Virus record (IMG/VR): IMGVR_UViG_3300047564_000285 | Location: 1-20,460 of that record | Length of the DNA: 20,460 nucleotides | Strand: one strand, 5' to 3' | DNA from: a virus | Part shown: piece by piece, positions 1-6,423 of the stretch | Layout: each line of letters starts with the position of its first letter | How positions within the stretch are numbered: the stretch's first letter is position 1 | Made by a program: the position numbers and the translations under genes | Notes under the pieces: generated by a model | Told to the model about the DNA's origin: nothing | The model's input: the letters and a program-made list of their open reading frames with translations, nothing else | The model's database searches: none

Positions 1-636
1 GTAGTACTGACGGGGGCTCAGCACGGCCACACGACCGTCACCGCTCACACCCTTCTCATCCAGCACAGCAGCGGCTTCAAAGAAAGCAGCCACCAGCTTG
101 GTGGAATCGAGAGCATCAGCAGTGGTACCAGCACCAGTACCAACTTGAATTTGAGTACCGCCGGGCTCTACCTTACCGGCAGCAGACACGGGGTGGGCAG
201 CACGAGCGCCACGGGCGATAGCACGGAAGATGCGACGGTCATAGTGCTCAGCCAGAGCATAACCGATCTTACGGCTGATCTCACCACGCAGCTCATAGTG
301 AGCCAGGGTCTCATCGAGATCATAGACGAAGGCGCTGGACACCAGCAGGTCGTCAACCACGATGGTCTTCTCAGCCACCGGGGGATCACCGGAGCCGAGG
401 ATGGGGGTACCGGGGGTATGGAAACCAGCGTCCATACGACCAGTGTAGATGAACTGGAGGGACTTACCGGACTTCAGAGTCCGCTTCATCACCAGATCAC
501 GAGCGATAGTATTGTGCTGGAAACCCTTGAACATCTCACCAGAGAAGAGTTTCAGATACAGCCCATACTTAGTATCATAGCCAGAGCCAGCAGCAAGATT
601 AATGCGGCCCAGCGAAGTTTGGGTAGCGTTAGCCAT
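1..636 (-). CDS. Major capsid protein, T7 gp10-like (5' part only)
   Basis: The reading frame starts at an ATG at 636 and stays open for 212 codons to the window edge, so the C-terminal part is missing. It begins MANATQTSLGRINLAAGSG and continues with stretches such as FSGEMFKGFQHNTIARDL and VVDDLLVSSAFVYDLDE, which resemble the N-terminal half of podoviral capsid proteins of the T7 group. The protein would form the icosahedral head shell on the scaffold encoded upstream. The gene is preceded by an unusually long structured leader of about 175 bases containing a terminator and several dyads, so it probably has its own late promoter. No clear Shine-Dalgarno sequence precedes the ATG. The largest + strand frame here (145-687) is antisense shadow. 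The identification rests on sequence recall and on gene order after portal and scaffold. Confidence 0.9.
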   Translation of the reverse strand, partial: MANATQTSLGRINLAAGSGYDTKYGLYLKLFSGEMFKGFQHNTIARDLVMKRTLKSGKSLQFIYTGRMDAGFHTPGTPILGSGDPPVAEKTIVVDDLLVSSAFVYDLDETLAHYELRGEISRKIGYALAEHYDRRIFRAIARGARAAHPVSAAGKVEPGGTQIQVGTGAGTTADALDSTKLVAAFFEAAAVLDEKGVSGDGRVAVLSPRQYY

Positions 637-674
637 TTTAAATTAAAGAGAAAGAATTTTAAGGAAAGACTTAC

Positions 675-688
675 TCTAAACGTTTAGA
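675..688. repeat. Perfect 14-base palindrome in capsid leader
   Basis: TCTAAACGTTTAGA reads the same on both strands. It lies about 40 bases upstream of the capsid protein ATG, in a gene-free leader. It could be a protein-binding dyad or fold as a short RNA hairpin. Function is not known. Confidence 0.6.
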
Positions 689-718
689 ATTTTTTTGATT
701 ATTTTGTGGTCTATCCCA

Positions 719-730
719 CCGTCTAGACGG
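719..730. repeat. Perfect 12-base palindrome in capsid leader
   Basis: CCGTCTAGACGG is a perfect palindrome located between the terminator and the capsid gene. It is the second of three dyads in this leader; a candidate operator or RNA-processing element, by inference only. Confidence 0.55.
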
Positions 731-740
731 CAAAGGGTGT

Positions 741-752
741 CCTCCGTAGAGG
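741..752 (-). other. Short hairpin with UNCG-type tetraloop in capsid leader
   Basis: On the minus strand the sequence is CCTC-TACG-GAGG, a four-pair stem closed by C-G around a UACG loop. UNCG tetraloops closed by C-G are known to be exceptionally stable in RNA. It lies just after the terminator in the direction of transcription, so it would be near the 5' end of a capsid transcript that starts in this gap. It may protect that end or mark a processing site. Confidence 0.45.
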
Positions 753-764
753 GCCAATGCCAAT

Positions 765-790
765 AGAAAAGGGGGGCATTGCACCCCCCA
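765..790 (-). terminator. Strong intrinsic terminator after the psbA-hli cassette
   Basis: On the minus strand a six-pair all-G/C stem (GGGGGG at 789-784 and CCCCCC at 776-771) encloses a seven-base loop and is followed directly by TTTTCTATT. This is a textbook Rho-independent terminator shape. It lies 22 bases past the stop of the last small gene of the cassette and about 130 bases before the capsid ATG, so it would separate the accessory cassette from capsid transcription or attenuate read-through. Confidence 0.85.
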
Positions 791-811
791 TGGCCGCTTT
801 AACGGACTTCC

Positions 812-979
812 TTATTTAGCGTATTTACGCTTATAGGGTTTAGCTGTCTTAGCCGCTGCCTTGAACTGGGCAGCAGTAGGAGCACCAGCAGCACCAGGCT
901 TACGCATCTTCTCCCCAGAACCCTGGGCAATGCGCTTACGCTTGGCATGGATGTTTGCATAAAGACCAGGCTTAGCCAT
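812..979 (-). CDS. Small basic conserved cyanophage protein (55 aa)
   Basis: The protein starts [20 protein letters not shown], continues with a GEKMRKPG motif and an Ala/Lys-rich tail ending YKRKYAK. Proteins with this opening are recurrent in marine cyanophages; the function is unknown. The ATG overlaps the stop of the upstream gene by one base (TAATG), which supports translational coupling and this start. It is the last gene before the terminator at 765-790. The high Lys/Arg content would fit nucleic-acid binding or virion packing, but nothing in the sequence proves either. Confidence 0.8.
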   Translation of the reverse strand: MAKPGLYANIHAKRKRIAQGSGEKMRKPGAAGAPTAAQFKAAAKTAKPYKRKYAK

Positions 980-1116
980 TACTTTTTCTTTTTCTTAGAT
1001 TTACCAGCTTTGCTGATAGCAATGGCTACAGCCTGCTTTTGAGGATATCCTTCTTTCTTAAGAGTCTTAATGTTAGAAGAAATAGCCAGCTGTGATTTAC
1101 CTTTGTTAAGGGGCAT
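979..1116 (-). CDS. Small lysine-rich conserved phage protein (45 aa)
   Basis: The 45-residue product begins [20 protein letters not shown], has a central [16 protein letters not shown] segment, and ends in a run of lysines (SKKKKK). The [17 protein letters not shown] pattern is familiar from many phages as an uncharacterised short protein. The start is fixed by a TAATG overlap with the hli stop, and its own stop overlaps the next ATG in the same way. It therefore belongs to one translationally coupled run from psbA to 812. Function unknown; structural or DNA-binding roles are guesses based on charge. Confidence 0.8.
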   Translation of the reverse strand: MPLNKGKSQLAISSNIKTLKKEGYPQKQAVAIAISKAGKSKKKKK

Positions 1117-1289
1117 TACCAAATACCAGGAATAATCTGCCCCGTCAGGGCATAAGCGCCAAGAGCAGCCATGACACCAAGCATAGCAAGGCGACCGTTG
1201 AGAAGCTCAGCTCGCTCATTATGGGGAACAGTGTAGTTGTGATCAGAGTACATAGTGGGTTCAGTAGGCCAAATGTTAGTGTCGTTCAT
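1116..1289 (-). CDS. hli: High-light-inducible protein (Hli/HLIP), 57 aa
   Basis: Single-helix member of the chlorophyll a/b-binding family. The diagnostic ExxNGRxAMxG motif is present as [15 protein letters not shown] at residues 25-39, followed by a hydrophobic helix to about residue 49. HLIPs sit in the thylakoid membrane, bind chlorophyll and carotenoid, and protect photosystem II during stress and repair; phage copies are thought to help maintain host photosynthesis during infection. The ATG overlaps the psbA stop codon by one base (TAATG), so D1 and Hli are probably made together, which fits a joint role in photosystem II maintenance. The N-terminal 23 residues are hydrophilic and specific to this protein. 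Identification is firm from the motif and context. Confidence 0.96.
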   Translation of the reverse strand: MNDTNIWPTEPTMYSDHNYTVPHNERAELLNGRLAMLGVMAALGAYALTGQIIPGIW

Positions 1290-2368
1290 TAACCAATGGT
1301 GGGAGCGGTAAGGGCAACAGGAGTAAACTCAGCTGCTGCAAGATCAAGCGGGAAGTTATGAGCATTACGCTCATGCATTACTTCAAAGCCCAGGTTAGCA
1401 CGGTTAAGTACATCAGCCCAGGTGTTGATGACATTGCCTTTGTTATCCAGAAGAGACTGGTTAAAGTTAAAGCCATTCAAATTAAAAGCCATGGTGCTAA
1501 CACCAAGGCTAGTCAGCCAGATACCCATCACCGGCCAAGCGGCCAGGAAGAAGTGGAGACTACGGCTGTTATTAAAGCTAGCATATTGGAAGATCAAACG
1601 TCCAAAGTAACCATGAGCGGCTACGATGTTATACGTTTCTTCTTCTTGTCCAAACTTGTAACCATAGTTCTGAGATTCCTGCTCAGTCGTTTCACGAACC
1701 AAAGAGGACGTAACCAACGAACCATGCATAGCACTGAATAGCGCCCCACCGAAAACACCAGCGACACCCAACATATGGAACGGGTGCATGAGAATGTTAT
1801 GTTCGGCTTGGAAGACAAGCATGAAGTTGAACGTACCAGAGATACCCAGTGGCATCCCATCAGAAAAGGAACCTTGCCCGAACGGATATACAAGAAAGAC
1901 TGCGGTTGCTGCTGCAACGGGAGCTGAATACGCAACATAGATCCAAGGGCGCATCCCTAGTCGATAGCTAAGTTCCCACTCTCGTCCCAGGTAAGCGTAG
2001 ATACCAATGAGGAAATGGAAGACCGTGAGTTGATAGGGCCCTCCGTTGTATAGCCACTCATCAAGTGAATTAGCTTCCCAAATTGGGTAGAGGTGAAGTC
2101 CGATGGCATTGCTGCTCGGAACGACGGCTCCCGAAATGATGTTGTTTCCATAAAGAAGGCTGCCGGATACAGGCTCGCGGATGCCGTCAATATCAACAGG
2201 CGGTGCCGCAATGAATGCAAGAATGAAGCAGGTGGTGGCTGCAAGGAGACACGGAACCATCAGTGTCCCAAACCACCCCACATAAAGACGGTTATCAGTA
2301 CTGGTTACCCAGTCACAAAAACGCTCCCAGGTATTCTGAGAGCGTGAAACTGCAATAGTAGCAGACAT
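1289..2368 (-). CDS. psbA: Photosystem II reaction-centre protein D1 (359 aa)
   Basis: Full-length D1, collinear with the cyanobacterial protein so that standard numbering applies directly. Tyr161 (redox tyrosine), Asp170, Glu189, His190, His332, Glu333 and His337 (manganese cluster), His198 (P680 chlorophyll), and His215 and His272 (non-haem iron) are all present. Residue 130 is Glu, the form found in high-light D1 isoforms. The sequence reaches Asp342-Leu343-Ala344, the normal processed end, with a 15-residue extension to be removed by the host CtpA protease. Nothing is truncated, so the protein should be functional and replace photodamaged host D1 during infection. It lies 8 bases after the RlpA-like gene and is coupled to hli. 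No own promoter or Shine-Dalgarno sequence is obvious. Confidence 0.99.
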   Translation of the reverse strand: MSATIAVSRSQNTWERFCDWVTSTDNRLYVGWFGTLMVPCLLAATTCFILAFIAAPPVDIDGIREPVSGSLLYGNNIISGAVVPSSNAIGLHLYPIWEANSLDEWLYNGGPYQLTVFHFLIGIYAYLGREWELSYRLGMRPWIYVAYSAPVAAATAVFLVYPFGQGSFSDGMPLGISGTFNFMLVFQAEHNILMHPFHMLGVAGVFGGALFSAMHGSLVTSSLVRETTEQESQNYGYKFGQEEETYNIVAAHGYFGRLIFQYASFNNSRSLHFFLAAWPVMGIWLTSLGVSTMAFNLNGFNFNQSLLDNKGNVINTWADVLNRANLGFEVMHERNAHNFPLDLAAAEFTPVALTAPTIG

Positions 2369-2376
2369 AGTTGAAG

Positions 2377-2673
2377 TTAGTTAAGACGAGTTACTTGAAC
2401 CCTTCCAACTCCAGAGCGAGTGAGACCGATTGCATCAGCCGCACCTTTACTGAGATCGATCTCCCTGTTGTGAGCATAGGGACCCCGATCATTGACCCGA
2501 ACAACGGCACACCTTTTGTAACAGACTTTAAGTCTAGTACCAAAGGGTAGTGTCTTGTGCGCTGCAGTAAGGCCGTTTTGATTGTATCGTTCACCATTGG
2601 CGGTGAGGTTTCCGTGGAAGCCAGGACCATACCAACTGGTGATCACCGACAGAGTAGTTAGAATAGGTAGCAT
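2377..2673 (-). CDS. RlpA-like double-psi beta-barrel protein (98 aa)
   Basis: After a short hydrophobic N-terminus ([12 protein letters not shown]) the protein matches the RlpA core: [18 protein letters not shown] at about 13-30, [12 protein letters not shown] at about 35-46, [10 protein letters not shown] at about 57-66 and [13 protein letters not shown] at about 71-83. The conserved His of AAHKTLPFG and the Asp of NDRGP, characteristic of this fold, are both present. Bacterial RlpA proteins act on or bind peptidoglycan; in Pseudomonas the protein is a lytic transglycosylase acting on glycan strands lacking stem peptides. Here only the barrel remains: no lipobox and no SPOR domain. Position directly before psbA is unusual. 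It might help lysis, entry or wall remodelling, which is inference. Confidence 0.85.
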   Translation of the reverse strand: MLPILTTLSVITSWYGPGFHGNLTANGERYNQNGLTAAHKTLPFGTRLKVCYKRCAVVRVNDRGPYAHNREIDLSKGAADAIGLTRSGVGRVQVTRLN

Positions 2674-2713
2674 AATAAAAAAGCAAAGGACTTTTATATT
2701 GCTAACTCCTACT

Positions 2714-2752
2714 GATCCGTCAACACACGCGCAGCATTGACGGATCTGTCAA
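2714..2752. repeat. Overlapping inverted repeats between scaffold gene and RlpA-like gene
   Basis: GATCCGTCAA at 2714-2723 and TTGACGGATC at 2737-2746 form a perfect ten-pair stem with a 13-base loop. The right arm also overlaps a second, shorter pairing, TTGAC at 2737-2741 with GTCAA at 2748-2752, so two mutually exclusive hairpins are possible. The repeat fills the 82-base gap after the scaffold stop. No T-run follows on the minus strand, so a classical terminator is unlikely; an RNA-processing site or protein-binding dyad fits as well. Confidence 0.6.
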
Positions 2753-2755
2753 TAC

Positions 2756-3622
2756 TCAGAGCTTAAGATTAGATCGTTCTAGTTTTTGCATGATGTCCAT
2801 ACGGTATGCTTCATCCCGATCATAGCGAGGATCCTGCATATCCCGTACAACTTCAGCCATGCTTCGATAAGCTTGACCTTGATTAGACTGTTTACCAGTC
2901 ACCAGCTCAGGGTCACGACCCAGGGCATCTTCATATTGAGACATAAGTGCTTTAACTGCAAAACGAACAGCGGCTTTATTGGCGGTACTAACCACCTCAT
3001 CAAAGGCTTCGATATCTTCATTAGAAAGATTCTCACTAGCCCACTCAACAAGGCGTTGATAGTTCTCTTCACCACCAGCAAGGTTCTTGATTTCATTCAC
3101 TTCTTTATCTGAAAGAACAGAAGCAGCATCACTATAACCCAGCTGGTTACGAAGCCCACCAAGGTAAGCATCAATAACTTGATCATTGAACCCGGCTTGG
3201 TTCAAACGATTGTACATCTCTTCACTGAGAGCACCGTCGTTCTTGTAGAAGTAGTCATTCATTTCCCACGGATCAATGCCCGCTTCTTGAAAGACTTCAG
3301 CCAGGTTATCACCATAGGCTTCCTTAACAGCATCGTAGTTAACAGAACCATCTTCACCATAACGCTCAAAGTCTTCTGACTCTTCGCTTGTGGTTTCTTC
3401 TTCTGGTTCTTCTTCAGAAGTTGTTTCGGATTTACCAAGGCGTTGCTGAAGTTCCAGATAGGCTTTCTCCAGTTCTTCAGCATTCTTGTACTTACCAGCA
3501 AGAAGATCCTGCTGGTCTTTGATCATCTGTTCACCAAGCTCAAGGCTTTCGGCGTCCCTGGCTTCTGCTTCAGCAATAGCCTGGGGATCATCAGAAGGAT
3601 CGTATGAAATGTTAATAGCCAT
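2756..3622 (-). CDS. Capsid assembly scaffold protein, T7 gp9-like (288 aa)
   Basis: Very acidic, mostly helical protein located between portal and capsid, the standard place for the scaffold in T7-like phages. The N-terminal third has a charged coiled-coil-like stretch (KNAEELEKAYLELQQRL, about 46-62) followed by a Glu/Ser/Thr-rich linker (about 64-83). The middle is acidic with FQEAGIDPWEMNDYF. The C-terminal part ends in a basic/helical segment (DEAYRMDIMQKLERSNLKL), similar to scaffold C-termini that contact the capsid protein. It guides procapsid assembly and is expected to be absent from the mature particle. Length is close to the 307 residues of T7 gp9. The ATG is 16 bases after the portal stop. 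Confidence 0.88.
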   Translation of the reverse strand: MAINISYDPSDDPQAIAEAEARDAESLELGEQMIKDQQDLLAGKYKNAEELEKAYLELQQRLGKSETTSEEEPEEETTSEESEDFERYGEDGSVNYDAVKEAYGDNLAEVFQEAGIDPWEMNDYFYKNDGALSEEMYNRLNQAGFNDQVIDAYLGGLRNQLGYSDAASVLSDKEVNEIKNLAGGEENYQRLVEWASENLSNEDIEAFDEVVSTANKAAVRFAVKALMSQYEDALGRDPELVTGKQSNQGQAYRSMAEVVRDMQDPRYDRDEAYRMDIMQKLERSNLKL

Positions 3623-3638
3623 AAAGGGTGCTAGTTAA

Positions 3639-5294
3639 TTAACCAGGAGGTTGAGGAAGGACGGGTTCAGTTCCTTGTGGTTGTTGAGGCGGTTGCCCAC
3701 CACTCAGATTAGCAAGACCCTGCTGCATAGCAGGATTCATCATAGCAGCTTGAACAGCTTCAACAGCTTGAGGATTCTTAGCAGGATCCATCAGAGGAGT
3801 GCTAAGGAGTTGAGATGTTTGGTTAACCATGGACATCTGCATCTGTTTCTGCATAGCCTGTTGCCTGTCAGTGCTGATCTGTTCCATACTCTTAACGAGA
3901 TTGAGAACATCAATACCCTGGGCAGCAGCAAGACGTTTGATTGCTTCATCAGGATTGAGGAACTGTTGCAGAGCTTCAGGACCCATGGTCTGAGCAATGG
4001 TAGTCACGAACTGGATCAGTGATTCACGATCCTGTCCACGTCCCAGAGCATTGATACCTGCAACAATAGTTGGATTCACCAGACCTTTAGGAAGGCTGGG
4101 GATCTGCTTGGCTTTAGTCAAGTCAAGCATCTTACGATTCAGATAAGGAATCAGGAACTCACTAGTCAGCAGGGAGAACAAGCCACCCAACTGTTGTTCC
4201 AATTCCATCTGAGTCATACGCACTTCTTCAGCAGTAGTGCGTTCAGACTGACGAACACTAAGGATCAGGAATGCTTCAGAGATCCGCTTCTCCAACACAC
4301 CAGCCAGTTCAAAGGCAGTGCGGAAGTCAGCAGTCTTACCAACCTGAACCACACCAATGTCATCAGGACGACCCTGAATGATAGCACCATTACCAGCATT
4401 AGCCAAGGAGGCAGGCTTGGTAGTGGAGCTAGGAGACACGGTGAAGATCACCTTAGCAGCTGCAGCAGAGCCCTCTACAAGCGCCTGCATGAGGGCTTCA
4501 AGAGAGCTTAGGTCCCCAAGGAACTCCTCGACTCTAGAACGCCCGTAGTCCTCTCCATCGACCGTTACAAAGCGCAGGGGCAGCCAAGGGCTACGATCCT
4601 TTGGAGCTTTGCCATAGCTGTTGGGGAGAAGTTTATCATCAGCTTCTTGATACCAAGTCCAGCCTTTCTTAGTTAGTTTGATGCAGGTGTAAACATCTAC
4701 ATCCTTATCATAAGAGCTGCTGGTATCAACAACATTCAACTGTTGTGGGTTCTCAAAAGCAGGACCCAACATCTTACGGTTTACTCTCTCACGAGTAACA
4801 ATCTCAGTGACGTTTCCGTTACCGTCTCGCTCAACAACATAACGATTCAGGGGATACATCTTCATGCCATCTTTACCCATGTAAAGAAGAGCATTACCTG
4901 TAACCACCAAATGTTTGATAGCTGAAAAGATCTGAACACGATCAGTAGATGCAGCAATGCTGTCCATGATCATGCGTTCAATCTTAGCAAAGCTTAGATC
5001 CAACTCGCTCTTTGCTTCAGCAGGTATCTCTACTCCAAGCTTAGAGTCATCCAGCTGGAGTTTAAAGAATGAAGTAGAAGGAGGCAGCAAACCCAGCATC
5101 AACTTAGATGCCAGGGTCACCACCCCCTTTGCTCCAACCGACTGCCAAGGAGTCTTGAACCGAGTGTAATCGGTTGTAGTCTCCTCATGCATAAGCAGAG
5201 TAGGAATAGTTAGCTTTGCACATTCAAGCGCAATGTCAAGAAAGGCAGTACGACCACTGGTAAGTTCATGATACCGTTGTCGTGCGCTTCTCAT
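3639..5294 (-). CDS. Portal (head-tail connector) protein, T7 gp8-like (551 aa)
   Basis: The protein forms the dodecameric ring at one head vertex through which DNA is packaged and to which the tail attaches. Length is close to T7 gp8 (536 residues). Recognisable segments include SVGAKGVVTLASKLMLGLLP near residues 52-71, HLVVTGNALLYM near 128-139, and a region around 340-375 with SEAFLILSVRQSERTTAEEV followed by MTQMELEQQLGG, typical of T7-group connectors. The C-terminal tail is rich in Gln, Met and Pro (QPPQQPQGTEPVLPQPPG), presumably flexible. It starts 2 bases after the stop of the proline-rich gene and is followed by the scaffold gene, the normal morphogenetic order. No strong Shine-Dalgarno sequence is seen. 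Confidence 0.95.
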   Translation of the reverse strand: MRSARQRYHELTSGRTAFLDIALECAKLTIPTLLMHEETTTDYTRFKTPWQSVGAKGVVTLASKLMLGLLPPSTSFFKLQLDDSKLGVEIPAEAKSELDLSFAKIERMIMDSIAASTDRVQIFSAIKHLVVTGNALLYMGKDGMKMYPLNRYVVERDGNGNVTEIVTRERVNRKMLGPAFENPQQLNVVDTSSSYDKDVDVYTCIKLTKKGWTWYQEADDKLLPNSYGKAPKDRSPWLPLRFVTVDGEDYGRSRVEEFLGDLSSLEALMQALVEGSAAAAKVIFTVSPSSTTKPASLANAGNGAIIQGRPDDIGVVQVGKTADFRTAFELAGVLEKRISEAFLILSVRQSERTTAEEVRMTQMELEQQLGGLFSLLTSEFLIPYLNRKMLDLTKAKQIPSLPKGLVNPTIVAGINALGRGQDRESLIQFVTTIAQTMGPEALQQFLNPDEAIKRLAAAQGIDVLNLVKSMEQISTDRQQAMQKQMQMSMVNQTSQLLSTPLMDPAKNPQAVEAVQAAMMNPAMQQGLANLSGGQPPQQPQGTEPVLPQPPG

Positions 5295-5296
5295 AA

Positions 5297-5569
5297 TTAT
5301 TCAGCAGATGTAGCACCGCCAATATTCAGGCCAGTACCAGGAGCAGTTTGCAGACTAGCAGTGCCAGTCTTCATACGTTCACGCTTCTTAACTCCCGTCT
5401 CAGCTTTACGAAGAGTAGCCTTCTCAGGCTGAGTAGTTTCAGGAGCGGGAGTAGGAGCAGGAGGAAGAGGAGCTTCAACCTTTTGAACAGGAGCGGGCGG
5501 GGGAGGAGCCTGAGGAGGCGGGGGAGTTTGCACCGGAGTAGGTGCACTAGAGCTTCCACCAAAACACAT
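5297..5569 (-). CDS. Proline-rich T7 gp7.3-like virion/tail assembly protein (90 aa)
   Basis: The protein opens MCFGGSSSAPTPVQ, has a long Pro/Ala-rich stretch (about 10-48), a basic patch (KKRERMKTG, about 61-69) and a Gly-rich end containing SLQTAPGTGLNIGG. T7 gp7.3 also sits immediately before the connector gene, has a basic region, and ends in a Ser/Gly-rich GGGINI-type tail, so a gp7.3-like role in tail assembly or adsorption is likely. The proline-rich part differs from T7. AAAGGA about 7 bases upstream of the ATG is a good Shine-Dalgarno sequence and supports this start. Low-complexity sequence limits certainty of homology. Confidence 0.7.
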   Translation of the reverse strand: MCFGGSSSAPTPVQTPPPPQAPPPPAPVQKVEAPLPPAPTPAPETTQPEKATLRKAETGVKKRERMKTGTASLQTAPGTGLNIGGATSAE

Positions 5570-5573
5570 AGTT

Positions 5574-5741
5574 CTAATCCTTTAATAGGTTTTCTTTTAA
5601 AAATCTGACCACTGATACCTGACCAGCTCTGTAAGAAAGTTCCTTCTCACTTAGCTGATAGTCAGGAAACTGATCAGGAAACAATTCATCCAGCTTTTCT
5701 AACAGCCGATCAAACTCAGCCGTACTCAGGAAGATTGACAT
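5574..5741 (-). CDS. Small acidic conserved cyanophage protein (55 aa)
   Basis: The likely start is the ATG at 5741, giving MSIFLSTAEFDRLLEKLDEL, then a FPDQFPDYQLSEKELSYRAG segment and a C-terminal QVSVVRFLKENLL helix. It resembles a short, uncharacterised protein often found near the reductase genes of cyanopodoviruses. It overlaps the last 26 bases of the nrdB gene and ends 4 bases before the gp7.3-like gene. A longer frame upstream (to 5807) is just shadow of nrdB. No catalytic motif is visible; two predicted amphipathic helices suggest a small interaction protein. Confidence 0.7.
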   Translation of the reverse strand: MSIFLSTAEFDRLLEKLDELFPDQFPDYQLSEKELSYRAGQVSVVRFLKENLLKD

Positions 5742-6423
5742 TAGAGTGCTCAAAGAACGCGGGCATACGGGCACGACGGGTTGCCACCAGTCCTTCTGCC
5801 TTGCCACTATACAGCAGGCTATCAGACTGTTTCAACCAGAAGTCTCGATCAAGATAAGGATTCTCATTGGAACCTAGTGGTTGCATGATCCAAGCTACCG
5901 TTGCTTTACGAAGCTTGTCAAGGTTTTGAGTGACCGTAAGGCCAAGCTCTTTGCAGATAAGAGAGTTTGTTGCAACATGTACTTGTTCGTCTCTTGAGAT
6001 ATCTGCCGATACCGTGCGGCATCCAGCATCTCCATTCCACCGAAAGAAGGGCAGAAGGACGAAGAAGACGGATCGCTCCAGTACCATTGCTTTGAGGACC
6101 GGATGCTCTGATGCTTCAATCCAGGCTTTCTGGATTCGTGCAGCTTCTGGAATGTCTTCCAGCTTATGAGCACGAGCGATGTAATCAAGAGCGAGGTCGT
6201 GCTTTTCTTCATCTTGAATATTGCTTTGGAGAAGTTCCTTGGCTTCGATTGGATAGTCTTTCTTCATTGCATTATCAATGAAGTTACCAACAGGAATCTC
6301 CAGGTTACGCAGAGACAAGGCACGAAGAATAGCTTCTTCAGATCCAGGTGCAAAGGTACCGGCTTCAACCTGAACAGGAGTCCAAGAACGTTTACGAGAG
6401 AGAAGTTTCTGATAGGAGTTCAT
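5716..6423 (-). CDS. nrdB: Class I ribonucleotide reductase beta (small) subunit, cyanophage type (235 aa)
   Basis: A short, divergent ferritin-like protein with the two metal-binding ExxH motifs of class I reductase small subunits: E72-E-K-H75 and E146-Q-V-H149. Glu42 (31 residues before E72, matching the spacing in E. coli NrdB) and Glu116 in VLERSVFF are good candidates for the other ligands. The residue four after H75, where E. coli has radical Tyr122, is Leu79, so the normal tyrosyl radical cannot form there. Small subunits of this kind beside cyanophage reductases, once called hypothetical, have been reinterpreted in the literature as NrdB. The ATG at 6423 overlaps the large-subunit stop (ATGA), showing tight coupling of the two subunits. 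A TTG at 6432 in the same frame is rejected as start. Confidence 0.82.
   Translation of the reverse strand: MNSYQKLLSRKRSWTPVQVEAGTFAPGSEEAILRALSLRNLEIPVGNFIDNAMKKDYPIEAKELLQSNIQDEEKHDLALDYIARAHKLEDIPEAARIQKAWIEASEHPVLKAMVLERSVFFVLLPFFRWNGDAGCRTVSADISRDEQVHVATNSLICKELGLTVTQNLDKLRKATVAWIMQPLGSNENPYLDRDFWLKQSDSLLYSGKAEGLVATRRARMPAFFEHSNVNLPEYG

Noticed and set aside
145-687. 180-residue open frame on the + strand
   Set aside because: It is antisense to the capsid gene and its leader, has low-complexity shadow sequence and no family resemblance.
637-811. Syn5-type phage promoter (ATTGGGCACCCGTAA) before the capsid gene
   Set aside because: Only ATTGG followed by a weak partial match is present on the minus strand, so no promoter can be called from it.
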